Shown here one piece after another: positions 27,588-37,670 of a stretch of DNA of 64,000 nucleotides. The stretch spans positions 140,019 to 204,018 of the forward strand of contig JAHJCT010000017.1 in assembly GCA_018812715.1 (NCBI GenBank), read 5' to 3'. Position 1 is the stretch's first letter, and every line of letters begins with the position of its first letter. Below the pieces are notes generated by a model, which saw only the letters and a list, made by a program, of their open reading frames with translations, had not been told where the DNA came from and ran no database searches. Source of the DNA: Microcaldota archaeon (lineage in GTDB: Archaea > Micrarchaeota > Micrarchaeia > Anstonellales > Bilamarchaeaceae). Made by a program: the position numbers and the translations under genes.

Positions 27588-28319
27588 TTATTCGTTGCTC
27601 TCAACCACAATTGTTCCTTTCATCAATGCATGTGTTGTAGCATAATATTCACATTCCATTTCTTCTGTAAGTGTTATTGTAGCACTTTTACCAGATGCTA
27701 TTATGCCAGTATCGAACTTTTGTTTTCCTCCGATAAAGCATGTAGCTGATCTTGGGAAGTTTCCTTCATTTACAAATGTTATACTATCACTTACTTTTAC
27801 TGTTATGGAAGCTGGCTCGTATTCAAAATCTTTTACTTTTACAGTATATTGTTGAGGAACATAAACTTCTGGTTCTTCTTGTTCAAGTGTAAATGATACT
27901 TCTTGCGTTATCTGTGGTATGTAAGGTGTCCCATCATTGTGCAAAAGCTCTACCTCTACTGTATGCTCGCCTAATTCAAGTCCAGTTACAACATACACTT
28001 TGTTTGAGAATGTTTCTTGTGATACGCCATCAACAGTTAAAGCAAAATACCCCTCGCCCACTTTTTTTGTTGCTGTACCTGGAGCCCTTAGCAATAAGTT
28101 TTGCGTACTTAATGTAAGCGTCGCATCGCCAGTTTCCCCATCTACTAGCAATACCTCACCACTCATAGGACTTGTTATTGAGAAGACTGGTATTGGTGTC
28201 GGTGGCAGGGGTGGAGGCAGTGTTTCGTTTTCTGTTACATTCATCTCCTCTTCACCAAAGAAAAAACATCCTGAAAGAACGAGGGATGCTATCATCAAAG
28301 CAAATAGTATGTGTCTCAT
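27588..28319 (-). CDS. Cupredoxin-like lipoprotein
   Basis: Lipobox LVLSGC; EPASITVKVSDSITFVNEGNFPRSATCFIGGK...ATITLTEEMECEYYATTHALMKGTIVV. Confidence 0.75.
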   Translation of the reverse strand: MRHILFALMIASLVLSGCFFFGEEEMNVTENETLPPPLPPTPIPVFSITSPMSGEVLLVDGETGDATLTLSTQNLLLRAPGTATKKVGEGYFALTVDGVSQETFSNKVYVVTGLELGEHTVEVELLHNDGTPYIPQITQEVSFTLEQEEPEVYVPQQYTVKVKDFEYEPASITVKVSDSITFVNEGNFPRSATCFIGGKQKFDTGIIASGKSATITLTEEMECEYYATTHALMKGTIVVESNE

Positions 28320-28371
28320 AAAATGACTTTTGGAGATTCAATATAAAAACGTTCCTTCAATTTATCTGTTT

Positions 28372-29001
28372 ATGATAAAAGCAGTGTTATTTGACTTTGA
28401 CGGTGTCATTGTCCAGTCTGAAGAACTCCATAAACAAACTTTCCTTGAAGTTCTTTTACCTAATAAAATTGATGTTGAGGATCGGTGGTATCATAATTTT
28501 GCAGGAACAGGATCCGGAAAGATCTTCCAGGCTTTACTAAAGGAATACCATATCAAGGGCGACGTCAAAGAGCTCGTGGAAAAAAGAAGAGATCTGTTTA
28601 TGGCAAAAATAAAAAAAGGAATAACGGAAACCCCTGGTTTGAAACCATTCTTGGCGTTTCTTCGAGAAAAAAATATCAAAACAGCCATTGTCTCTGGCGG
28701 CCATAGCAGTTATATAAAAAAACTCAACCACATGCTTGGAATCTCATTTGATTTCATTGTTTCTGCCGATGAAATAAAAGAACGCAAACCAGATCCAGCA
28801 CCATTCCTTATTGCAGCAAAAGCGCTTAACGTTAGTCCGGAAAACTGTCTGGTTATAGAAGATTCCTATTCTGGTTGTGAAGCAGCTAGAAGAGCAAATA
28901 TGAAACTTGTTTGGGTACGGCCACATGAATCTATGAATGCTCCTGATTGTGATCTAGTGGTTGATGATTTCAAAGACAAGAAAATTCTCGATTTTTTTTG
29001 A
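28372..29001 (+). CDS. HAD-superfamily hydrolase (beta-phosphoglucomutase-like)
   Basis: IKAVLFDFDGVIVQSE...VSGGHSSYIKK...ERKPDPAPFLIAAKALN...VIEDSYSGCEAARRA. Confidence 0.9.
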   Translation: MIKAVLFDFDGVIVQSEELHKQTFLEVLLPNKIDVEDRWYHNFAGTGSGKIFQALLKEYHIKGDVKELVEKRRDLFMAKIKKGITETPGLKPFLAFLREKNIKTAIVSGGHSSYIKKLNHMLGISFDFIVSADEIKERKPDPAPFLIAAKALNVSPENCLVIEDSYSGCEAARRANMKLVWVRPHESMNAPDCDLVVDDFKDKKILDFF

Positions 29002-29002
29002 A

Positions 29003-30028
29003 TCAATTTAAAGGTAGTTCTAATTCAGTAGTTCTGTGTGCTGGATGCTTCCTTTCAAATATCGTTTTTGCTATTTGTCCTAACTCTAGAGTAGTTCTTG
29101 TTATCTCTTCTTCCCATGCAGCTACGAACCCCTTCATACATCTTGATATTGCCATTCCCATCTCACCTATTGTTTGGAATCGATCACCTGGATCCTTCTG
29201 AAGGGCACGCATAGCAATAGCTTCAAGTTCTTCTGGCAGAACACCGGGCCTGATTCTACTTGGGAGTTCTGGTTTTTCATCCATATGTTTAACTGCTGTC
29301 TCTAACGGACTTTTTCCCTCGAAAGGTACCTTACCACACATAGCTTCATACATAACTATTCCTAACGCATAGATGTCAGTACGGTAATCTACTTTTCCAG
29401 ATACTTGTTCTGGTGACATATACTGTGGCGTACCAGCAACTGTACTGTATGTTGGTCCATCACAAGTCCAAATAGAGGCTCCAAAATCAACAAGCTTTGC
29501 AACCTCTTTCCCATCACGTACGGTAATCATTATGTTTTGTGGTTTCACATCACTGTGTATCAATCCAGCTCTATGAATAGCACCAAGTCCATTGCAAACC
29601 TGAGTTAGAATCAATTGCAGTTCTCCCCACTCAATCTCTCTTCTACAAAGCAGTTTTCTAAGATCTATTTCCAAGTGTTCCAGCACTACAAAATATCTTC
29701 CATCAACCGTTCCTTCTTCTCTAATTTCAACAACATTAGGATGTTTTACTTGTTTCAGTACGCCTGTTTCTGCACTGATAAACCGATTCTTTTCCTGATC
29801 ATGGCTAACTTTCACTGCTACATGCTCTCCAGTATCGTTATCTAATGCAAGGTAAACATTACTTGTTCCCCCGATTCCTATTCTTTCTGTAATGTTGTAG
29901 CGATCAGCTATCACTCTACCAGAGAACTCATCCAGAGGGGCTCCTTTATGGAATCTCCCCATGACTTGCGCTGGATCTTCCTTCTGCCTTCTGGCTCCAA
30001 CAATACTTCTAAGCTGAAATTTCTTCAT
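29003..30028 (-). CDS. Hanks-type Ser/Thr protein kinase
   Basis: IGIGGTSNVYLALDNDTGEHVAVKV, HSDVKPQNIMI, DFGAS, GTPQYMSPEQ, DIYALGIVMYEAMCGKVPF. Confidence 0.93.
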   Translation of the reverse strand: MKKFQLRSIVGARRQKEDPAQVMGRFHKGAPLDEFSGRVIADRYNITERIGIGGTSNVYLALDNDTGEHVAVKVSHDQEKNRFISAETGVLKQVKHPNVVEIREEGTVDGRYFVVLEHLEIDLRKLLCRREIEWGELQLILTQVCNGLGAIHRAGLIHSDVKPQNIMITVRDGKEVAKLVDFGASIWTCDGPTYSTVAGTPQYMSPEQVSGKVDYRTDIYALGIVMYEAMCGKVPFEGKSPLETAVKHMDEKPELPSRIRPGVLPEELEAIAMRALQKDPGDRFQTIGEMGMAISRCMKGFVAAWEEEITRTTLELGQIAKTIFERKHPAHRTTELELPLN

Positions 30029-30160
30029 TTTCTCTGGCCCTCAAACTATGCATGTCGTAATGTCTGTGCTGTTCTGTGTACTTTTGACTATTTAAATCTA
30101 TCGTTTCTCAGCACCAATAATCCAAGCATTTTTATTCTTATAATACAATTAACATATAGT

Positions 30161-30187
30161 CGGAATTTCTACAACATTCGGAATTTC
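30161..30187 (+). promoter_or_regulatory. Direct repeat CGGAATTTC x2 in the endA leader
   Basis: CGGAATTTC at 30161-30169 and 30179-30187. Confidence 0.4.
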
Positions 30188-30204
30188 CGCTCGAGGTGTT
30201 GTTC

Positions 30205-31380
30205 ATGATAAAACTTGAGCTGGACCGGAAAAAGGCAACAATCCAGGTTTTGGAACAGTCAAATGTTTCATCGTTGCAAAACGGTTTTTATGGAAAAATG
30301 AAAAAGGGAATAATCGATCTTGAGCCAGAGGAAGCCCTCTACATTATGGATATACGGAATGGCAAATGCTATGACGATGCATGCAACCAATACAGCTTCA
30401 ATGATGTTGCATCACTTTTTCTGAAAAATAAGAAACCTTTAGCCCGTTACCTTACTTTCAAAGACTGGCGAGATAAAGGGCTTATGGTCCGTCCATCTAC
30501 AGAAGCTGATGGGAATTATGGTAGATCTATTCTCAAAAAATATCAAAGTTCAAGCTTTAAGCTGGACTCATATGCGTTCGAAGGCCTTTTCTTTTCCCAT
30601 GATCTGATAACCATTATAGATGATATTACTGTTGGAAAGGATCTCTATGAAAAATACTGGATTGGCCAGTTTGGTACCTATAAGGCATCTCATCGTGGCA
30701 ACCTCTCCAAAATTGATATTTTTGAAACAATCTTCCTTCTTAAGTATGGTGGACTTAACCTCAGAAATGTAAAACTTGAGGATGTTTGGAAGATTGCGCG
30801 TAAGAGAATTAAATTCTTTGATGATCTTTATGCAGTGTATGAGGATTGGAGGAACAGAGGCTATGTGATGAAAACAGGCTTCAAGTTTGGTACTCACTTT
30901 AGATTATATTTCCCAGGAGCCTCACCTGTACGTGCTAATGATGAATGGATGCACTCAAAGCATGTTATTCACGTCTTCCCAAGAAAGCATAAGCAACTGA
31001 TTTCAGAATGGGCACGTGCTATCAGAGTGGCACACAGTGTAAAGAAAACATTTATTCTCTCAATTCCTGGTAAGAAAAAACCAATTATTGTAAATCCAAA
31101 AAAACCAAGACTTGATTTTCTTTTATATCATAGGAAGAAAGGGGGCATTGAAACACCTAAGGATGGTACGCCGCGCTACCTGATGTATTCTCTTACTGAA
31201 GATGAGTATATTGGCGGCGAAGAGCTTGCAAAGGCACTGGCTGAATGCGAGCATTTTGGCCTTGAAATGGTTATGGCCATAAGCGATCGTGAGAGCAGTG
31301 TTACATACTATGTTATCAAGGCCATAGATTTACCTGGTAGCGAATACGAATACTATGAAATAGAATGGGTACAGCCGTGA
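30205..31380 (+). CDS. endA: tRNA-splicing endonuclease, single-chain three-unit type (ARMAN-like)
   Basis: KKPLARYLTFKDWRDKGLMVRPS, EKYWIGQFGTYKASHRGNLSKIDIFETIFLLKYG, VYEDWRNRGYVMKTGFKFGTHFRLY, VHSKHVIHVFPRK-like; ~391 aa. Confidence 0.88.
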   Translation: MIKLELDRKKATIQVLEQSNVSSLQNGFYGKMKKGIIDLEPEEALYIMDIRNGKCYDDACNQYSFNDVASLFLKNKKPLARYLTFKDWRDKGLMVRPSTEADGNYGRSILKKYQSSSFKLDSYAFEGLFFSHDLITIIDDITVGKDLYEKYWIGQFGTYKASHRGNLSKIDIFETIFLLKYGGLNLRNVKLEDVWKIARKRIKFFDDLYAVYEDWRNRGYVMKTGFKFGTHFRLYFPGASPVRANDEWMHSKHVIHVFPRKHKQLISEWARAIRVAHSVKKTFILSIPGKKKPIIVNPKKPRLDFLLYHRKKGGIETPKDGTPRYLMYSLTEDEYIGGEELAKALAECEHFGLEMVMAISDRESSVTYYVIKAIDLPGSEYEYYEIEWVQP

Positions 31381-31561
31381 CTTAAGAAGTTTGATAAAAC
31401 TTTAACCTAAGTAAGACCAGATGAAAGTTTTGGGTACAGCCATAACTCAAGAAGTTTGATAAAACTTTAACCTAAGTAAGACCAGATGAAAGTTTTGGGT
31501 ACAGCCATAACTCAAGAAGTTTGACGACTAATTGAAGCAAAGCTTCAATCGAGAACTAAAA
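31367..31561 (+). repeat. 65-bp tandem repeat containing the endA 3' terminus, followed by hairpin ATTGAAGC-AAA-GCTTCAAT
   Basis: GGGTACAGCC at 31367, 31432, 31497 with near-identical intervening sequence and internal AAAACTTT...AAAGTTTT. Confidence 0.9.
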
Positions 31562-31607
31562 GCAAGATTTATAATGTATTTGTTTCATAATTTGTATAGG
31601 TGTGTAG

Positions 31608-32252
31608 ATGAGAACCTTACGGGCGAGAGTTATTATTCTTTTACTTACGTTGCTTTCCACCAGTTTTGCTCTTGTTATTGAATCAGGTGATGGTGGTGCA
31701 GAATTCGCCCAAGAGACAATAGAACTCCAATGTCAAGGAGAAAATGTCCAAGCAGTCTATCAATGCCTTGGAAATGTCGTACGTGTTGTTTCTTCAGTTC
31801 CTGGCGAAGGGAGCACATTCTACAAGCCTGATGGTGGCGTAATCTACTGTCCAGTTGTTCAATCTTCTGAACTTGGTGCGGAATGCCTTCGTATGATGAT
31901 GCCTAATTATTGCCCTGAACAAGCAGAATGTGGCAATTCCCCTCCTCAAATATTTCCGGGCCAAAATGACAGTCCAGAGGAAAGTGGAGATGTTGATTAT
32001 TATGTAATTGTAGGCGAGGCTGCTTCAGATGAGTTAGAAGAGCCAGTAATCCAGCCACCAGCGGAAGAATCCCTACCACCTGAAACTGTAATCTTAATTG
32101 AAGAAAATGAGCTAGATGTACATACAGCAACTCCTGGGGCATTTGATTTTGCACTTGGGAATCTTATATGGATTATTCTATTTCTAGGTGTTGGATCAAT
32201 TGGCGTACTCTTCATGTTATTCAAGAAAAGTATAAACGAAGAATTAGAATAA
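31608..32252 (+). CDS. Secreted, C-terminally membrane-anchored protein
   Basis: N-terminal signal peptide-like helix and C-terminal TM LIWIILFLGVGSIGVLFMLF. Confidence 0.6.
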   Translation: MRTLRARVIILLLTLLSTSFALVIESGDGGAEFAQETIELQCQGENVQAVYQCLGNVVRVVSSVPGEGSTFYKPDGGVIYCPVVQSSELGAECLRMMMPNYCPEQAECGNSPPQIFPGQNDSPEESGDVDYYVIVGEAASDELEEPVIQPPAEESLPPETVILIEENELDVHTATPGAFDFALGNLIWIILFLGVGSIGVLFMLFKKSINEELE

Positions 32253-32269
32253 AAAAGAGAATGCTCAGA

Positions 32270-32722
32270 TTATGAGCACTTTCCTACTAGTGGTTTTGCA
32301 CCAACTTCTTTTAGACCCGTCACAGTACCTTTAGTGTAGGTAATGGTAACATTTCCATATTGGAAGGTGGTTCCAGCTGCACCGCATGCTGCTACTGTAC
32401 CAGTTATAACTTGAGACTCACCACTTGCAAATGTAGTACTTGTGTTGTAAACTGATGCACCATCAACACTAATATCTGTCAGTGTTAGTTGTTCAAGGTC
32501 ATTGTTTGACATCTGGAGTTCCAGACTCGTTCCACTTGCCTTAAACGTCGTTACTGAGAATGGCGATGCACCTCCCCAATAGTTCTTACTCTGTGTTTCC
32601 AAAGAGCTTGCACCCAAGCCGGAAAATCCTCCTACAAGGAAAACCACTACCAATGCCACTACCAGCACTACAGCTAATATGACAAGGTATTCTGTTGAAA
32701 CTTGTCCTTTAAACATTTTCAT
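32270..32722 (-). CDS. Type IV pilin-like protein with class III signal peptide
   Basis: MKMFKGQVSTEYLVILAVVLVVALVVVFLVGG. Confidence 0.8.
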   Translation of the reverse strand: MKMFKGQVSTEYLVILAVVLVVALVVVFLVGGFSGLGASSLETQSKNYWGGASPFSVTTFKASGTSLELQMSNNDLEQLTLTDISVDGASVYNTSTTFASGESQVITGTVAACGAAGTTFQYGNVTITYTKGTVTGLKEVGAKPLVGKCS

Positions 32723-32773
32723 ATCACCTACTAATTGTCTCATACCTTATCTTTAACCTTTAAAAGCTTTTCA

Positions 32774-33811
32774 TTATAACGTGAATCCTACAAGCATCTT
32801 CTCTATTACCTGATAAGCAATGAAAAAGAATATTACTGATGCTATTGCAAAGATTGGGAAATACTTAATTCCATAAAGAGCTTTACCTTTTCTTATTATT
32901 CCTGCAAGGCATGAAACAAGCAAACTTGTCAGTACAAGCGTTACAATTGCCATCATCCTCATCTCATCAGGTGTGATAAATATCTTTCCTGAAAACATGG
33001 GAACTCCACCCGGGATCCCGCTTTCTCCGTTATAATCTGGCTGTAGCTTGACGAAAACATCTACAAAGATTGTTGATATAGAAAGCAAGAACGGCATCAC
33101 CAGAATTGTAATAAATCCAAGAAAGAGCGTGTATGTTCTTGTTGATGTAGCCAGTTCGGCCCTTAAATCCTGCATATGCTGCACTTCATCAGCTGCTGCT
33201 CGTAACAATGTTCCCAACTGGCCTCCAGATTGCATTCCTTTTGTAAACAATATAATTATCCTTCTGAACAATCTGGAATCAAAATAATTGCCCATATCTT
33301 TTAATGCGTCTTCAAGTGAAACGGTTCCACTTGCCTTTGCAGCACTTAATCTTACTTCTTTGTGCAAATCTCCGAACTCTGGTCTTGCTGCCTGTAGAAA
33401 TGCCTCTGAGGGGGTCATCCCTGCTCTAAGATTTGAAACTGTAAGAAGAAGGAAATCCGGCAATATCTTTTCCAATGCGCTAGCACGATCTGTTATTCTA
33501 AAGTATAACAAAAGGTAAAATAAAATCAATGATAAAACAAATCCAACCAGCCAGCAGAAAGAGGCAATAATAATGTTTTCTTCTGTAGGTGGTGGATTGG
33601 CTATGATAAGAAATACAAATAGGGCCAGTCCGCCCATCATAAATGAGAATATAGCTCTTAGACCTAACCATACTATTGCTTCATGCCTTATTCCTGCAAA
33701 TCTAAGTTCGTTTTCAAAATATGTAATAACACTTGCTGGCATGATTGCTCCGATTCTTCGGAAAGGCCGCAATAATATTGTTTTTCCTCCTTCTTGCATA
33801 TCATCCACCAA
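32774..33811 (-). CDS. Type II secretion/Tad system F-family membrane protein
   Basis: LLLTVSNLRAGMTPSEAFLQAARPEFGDLHKEV...; adjacent to second F protein and ATPase. Confidence 0.85.
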   Translation of the reverse strand: MVDDMQEGGKTILLRPFRRIGAIMPASVITYFENELRFAGIRHEAIVWLGLRAIFSFMMGGLALFVFLIIANPPPTEENIIIASFCWLVGFVLSLILFYLLLYFRITDRASALEKILPDFLLLTVSNLRAGMTPSEAFLQAARPEFGDLHKEVRLSAAKASGTVSLEDALKDMGNYFDSRLFRRIIILFTKGMQSGGQLGTLLRAAADEVQHMQDLRAELATSTRTYTLFLGFITILVMPFLLSISTIFVDVFVKLQPDYNGESGIPGGVPMFSGKIFITPDEMRMMAIVTLVLTSLLVSCLAGIIRKGKALYGIKYFPIFAIASVIFFFIAYQVIEKMLVGFTL

Positions 33812-34694
33812 AAATCTCTGGTCTTGTTGACCCCATATACCCTATCATAACTACTTGCGTTATTGCTGAAAATCCTACTAACAAACCTACTGTTTCTACT
33901 GTTACCCCAAAATCACTGAAAGCAGAGAGCAATACCAAAAATGTTACGCCCAATGAAGGAACTACTGCTGCTGCAAACATATACAGGAGCATAAGGAAGT
34001 TCAGGTTAGAACTGTAATTCTTTATATCTCTGTAAATATATTCTTCCACTGACTCTACAATTCCAGAAATTGAACCCTTCAATGATGCGCCAGATTCCAG
34101 TGCATTTACCATCTGCCATATCGCCCTTTTCAGATGTTCACTCTCAGTTTTAATTGCCAGACGTTTAAGTGCTTCTTTTTCTGGTACGCCTCTTTCTATT
34201 TCCCTTGTTACTTCTACAAAATCAAGTGAAACATATCCATATCCAGCATCACCAGCATTTTTAAGTGCTTGAAAGAGAGGAACACCACTATTAACATCTA
34301 TCATTATTTCCCTCAGTGCGAAAAGCATGTCTCTGTTTTCTTTTATTGCGATTTTTTTCAGTACTATTGGAGGATAAATCATATGCAATATGAAAAACAG
34401 AAGCCACATTCCAGCCCCGGCTCCAACAGCAAGTAAAAGCGTTCCATCTACTTTTCCCTGTGCTGCCATTATTATAAGTACTATTGCAAAAATCAGCAAG
34501 CCATAAAGAAATGAAGACAATAATGAAGCTACTGCATACGCTCCTGGTTCTACATCAACACCAATCTTTGAAAGTGTAATGCCCATGTCAGGTGATAACT
34601 TTTCAAGTATTCCTCCCAACCCCTTCAATTTCCTCCCTAGTTGTCTCACTGTTTTCCAAGGAAAGAGCAATACTGGTATTTTTTCTTCAATCAT
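33801..34694 (-). CDS. Type II secretion/Tad system F-family membrane protein
   Basis: ALREIMIDVNSGVPLFQALKNAGDAGYGYVSLDFVEVTREIERGVPEKEAL. Confidence 0.85.
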   Translation of the reverse strand: MIEEKIPVLLFPWKTVRQLGRKLKGLGGILEKLSPDMGITLSKIGVDVEPGAYAVASLLSSFLYGLLIFAIVLIIMAAQGKVDGTLLLAVGAGAGMWLLFFILHMIYPPIVLKKIAIKENRDMLFALREIMIDVNSGVPLFQALKNAGDAGYGYVSLDFVEVTREIERGVPEKEALKRLAIKTESEHLKRAIWQMVNALESGASLKGSISGIVESVEEYIYRDIKNYSSNLNFLMLLYMFAAAVVPSLGVTFLVLLSAFSDFGVTVETVGLLVGFSAITQVVMIGYMGSTRPEIFGG

Positions 34695-34695
34695 C

Positions 34696-36426
34696 TCAGA
34701 GCACCTTAGAGAAGGGGACGCCTTTATTTGCTGCCTTTAAAATAACACTTTCATCTGCATAATATATCTTCATTATCTTTCCTACATCCTCTACAGTATC
34801 TATGTTATTTTTTACCATCCATTGCAGTATGTTTACTTTATTTTTTTGATCAGCTTTAATCTCTTTTTCTGTCATTCCTGTGTGCAAGTTCATCTCTTCA
34901 GTATATCTGTGCGGTTGTTTTACCATTTCAAAGCTGTCTGTTCTTGGTTTCCAATTGTAAATTCTATTAATGTCAGGTTTATCTACTCCTGGAACTACTT
35001 CTGAAATTTCCAATGTTCTTCTTATATTCTTTCTTCGGTCTCTGTATTGTACAAGAAGAAGATGTATGTCTTCTACTTCTGATGCAGGTACTTCTATAGG
35101 CGGTTCAATCAGCCTTTTTATCACTTGTGGTCCAGTATCTGCGTGAATTGTAGCATATACGCTGTGCCCAGTGTGCATTGCTTCAAAAAGCACCTCAGCT
35201 TCTTGTTTTCTTCTTATTTCACCCATGATTATTCTATCAGGTCTCATACGTAATGAATTTACAACAAGATCAAGCATAGTTACTTCTCCATATCCCTCTG
35301 GATTTGGTGGCCTAGTCACAAGCGGTACCCAGTTCCATTGATAGGTTGGAAGTGAAAGTTCTCGCGTATCCTCAATTGTTACAATCCTCTGAAATGGCTG
35401 GATAAGTGCCAGAAGTCCGTTCAATGCACTCGTCTTTCCACTTGCAGTACCGCCTGCAATTACAACATTCATTTCATACTGCATTGCCTGCCATAACAGA
35501 GCTGCCATTTCTGTTGTCATCGTATTTGCTTCTTTCTTCAAAAAACTGATTATTGTCCATGGATTTTTTGAGAAAAGACGCATAGTCAATGTATTTCCAT
35601 AAGATGAAATTGGATAGAGTGTGGCATTTGCACGATCTCCACTGCTGAGACGGGCATCCAGAATTGGATTAAGCAGACTTATTTGTCTCCCAACCTTTCT
35701 TGCAATTTGTGCTGCGTAATTTTCTGTATCCTCTTCACTCTTTACTTCAATATTAGTTTTCAGCCAGCCATATTTTCGATGATAAACAGAAATCGGTACC
35801 TGGGTTGAATTGATTATAACTTCTTCCAGTCTCTCATCGCCTATAAGTGCTTCCATTTCTCCTAATCCAAACATTTCATTTATTGCTATCCCGGCCAGTA
35901 TTTCCAAGATACCATCTTCTGGGCCAAGATCATTTTGTATGATATCAAATATCACCTGATGCCTTCTTTCAAAACGTGCAGTAGATTCTTCTTTCCCTTT
36001 TTCTACCACTTCAAGTGCCAGTGTTTTTGATGCTTCCACTTTTACATGTTCAAGATATACTTTTGTATAAACACTAATTTCAGGAAGAGTAATGTTATAC
36101 ACTGGCCTTTTCTCTGCTTCAGAATAAACGATCATCACTGTTCCTTTTATTCTTCCCTCTCTTCCAGCAATATCATACTTTTCTAGTGCTTTCTCTTTCT
36201 TACTCTCTTCCTTTTTCTTTTCTTCTGTTTCTCTTATAGCTACCCACGGTCTTCTTACCATATCAACAGGATAATGTGTTTGTGCTAATCCTGCCTTTTC
36301 AAGAACTAGTGCAATTTTCTCGACGGAATTTTCACTCCAGGAAAGTTCTCGTGCAATTTCATAAAAATTAATTTTCTTCTTTTTCCTGATAAGATTAACC
36401 ATCTCATCTATTCTTGTGGTGAGCAT
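34696..36426 (-). CDS. Type II/IV secretion ATPase (E/VirB11-like) with N-terminal winged helix
   Basis: VIAGGTASGKTSALNGLLALI, MGEIRRKQEAEVLFEAMHTGHSVYATIHAD; N-term KINFYEIARELSWSENSVEKIALVLEKAGL. Confidence 0.9.
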   Translation of the reverse strand: MLTTRIDEMVNLIRKKKKINFYEIARELSWSENSVEKIALVLEKAGLAQTHYPVDMVRRPWVAIRETEEKKKEESKKEKALEKYDIAGREGRIKGTVMIVYSEAEKRPVYNITLPEISVYTKVYLEHVKVEASKTLALEVVEKGKEESTARFERRHQVIFDIIQNDLGPEDGILEILAGIAINEMFGLGEMEALIGDERLEEVIINSTQVPISVYHRKYGWLKTNIEVKSEEDTENYAAQIARKVGRQISLLNPILDARLSSGDRANATLYPISSYGNTLTMRLFSKNPWTIISFLKKEANTMTTEMAALLWQAMQYEMNVVIAGGTASGKTSALNGLLALIQPFQRIVTIEDTRELSLPTYQWNWVPLVTRPPNPEGYGEVTMLDLVVNSLRMRPDRIIMGEIRRKQEAEVLFEAMHTGHSVYATIHADTGPQVIKRLIEPPIEVPASEVEDIHLLLVQYRDRRKNIRRTLEISEVVPGVDKPDINRIYNWKPRTDSFEMVKQPHRYTEEMNLHTGMTEKEIKADQKNKVNILQWMVKNNIDTVEDVGKIMKIYYADESVILKAANKGVPFSKVL

Positions 36427-36450
36427 AATCGCTCATCTCTTATAAGTATT

Positions 36451-37263
36451 TTAATACTTGCCTATCATTCGTGTTAATCGTATGTTATCTTGAACGTAAT
36501 CAACAGTAGCATCATACTGATATCCAATTCTATTATCCTCTTCTGGTAAAGGCAACATTACATTCCATCTAAATGAAGCGCCAGCATTTTGTGTTGTAAT
36601 CTGCAGTGAGCCATCCCCCCCACCTACATCTCCCACATCTATGTAAACAAAACTTTCATTTCCGTAATACACTTCAAATCTATTCAATTGGTTTGAGAAT
36701 ATGGCCCCACTTTCAGTTATCGTACCACTAAGATCAGTGTATCTCAAACTAACATTGAGATCACCGCTTTCATTGAATGCAAAACCAGTGTAATTTGTTC
36801 TTGTTCCAAAAACACTAACATTTATCTGATATTCAATGGCATCCGTTGCTGGAGATGAGGTAAACAACATTGCTTCTTCTTCAGTTTCATAGTAGTAGTC
36901 CTCATTAATTATCATTGTAGAACTCATATTTGAAAAATTAAGATCTAATTGTGCATTTGTCATCATTGCGTCCACAAAATTTTCATAATTAGAAAGTTCT
37001 CCAGAAACATTTTCTTTTGGAATTATATCTTCAATTGTAATAATCATGCTTGTATTTGTCTCAACAAAGCTTATTTCTGGCCCAACAATACTATTGACAT
37101 CATTTGCAATACTATCTGATAAAAATGCAGCATACATAAGAGGTTGTGGTTCTAAAAGTGCTCTTTCCATGTTGAGATAGCTGTTATGGAGTGCAGTAGC
37201 AAGCATCACGAGCAGTGTAATAAGTGCTACAGTTGCAATCGTTATTACAAATCCTTTTTTCAT
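36451..37263 (-). CDS. Pilus-cluster protein, pseudopilin-like
   Basis: N-terminal TM helix VITIATVALITLLVMLATAL; in operon with pilus genes. Confidence 0.6.
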   Translation of the reverse strand: MKKGFVITIATVALITLLVMLATALHNSYLNMERALLEPQPLMYAAFLSDSIANDVNSIVGPEISFVETNTSMIITIEDIIPKENVSGELSNYENFVDAMMTNAQLDLNFSNMSSTMIINEDYYYETEEEAMLFTSSPATDAIEYQINVSVFGTRTNYTGFAFNESGDLNVSLRYTDLSGTITESGAIFSNQLNRFEVYYGNESFVYIDVGDVGGGDGSLQITTQNAGASFRWNVMLPLPEEDNRIGYQYDATVDYVQDNIRLTRMIGKY

Positions 37264-37670
37264 GTTGATTCCTTCCTATACCAAGATTCTGCTTTGACCG
37301 TGTAGAACTCCCCTGCACGCACAGTAGGCATAATCACAACTTGCAGTTCTTGTCCATACTCTCCACAATCATTTTTTGATATTATCAAAATCTGGTCATC
37401 GCTGCTATTTAGTATTGAAATCTGCATGCACACTAATTCTGGTGTAGTTTCAATTATTCTTCGCATCCCACTGCTGTTTCCACTAATTGCTGAATCCAAA
37501 ATCTCTGTTTTTTCCATCACAGTAAGCGCATCAAGTGTTATTTGCTTTAGATATATACCATTTGGAGCATAAGGTTGAAACGTCTGCGTATAAAGTATGA
37601 GAGCTGCAATGAAAAGAAATGCCACAGCAACGAGGGCATCAATAGTTATCACCAATCCTTTCATTGCCAA
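37260..37670 (-). CDS. Pilus-cluster pseudopilin-like protein
   Basis: GLVITIDALVAVAFLFIAALILYTQ. Confidence 0.6.
   Translation of the reverse strand: MAMKGLVITIDALVAVAFLFIAALILYTQTFQPYAPNGIYLKQITLDALTVMEKTEILDSAISGNSSGMRRIIETTPELVCMQISILNSSDDQILIISKNDCGEYGQELQVVIMPTVRAGEFYTVKAESWYRKEST

Noticed and set aside
31367-31530. CRISPR-like array after endA
   Set aside because: 65-bp tandem duplication of the gene end without spacers.
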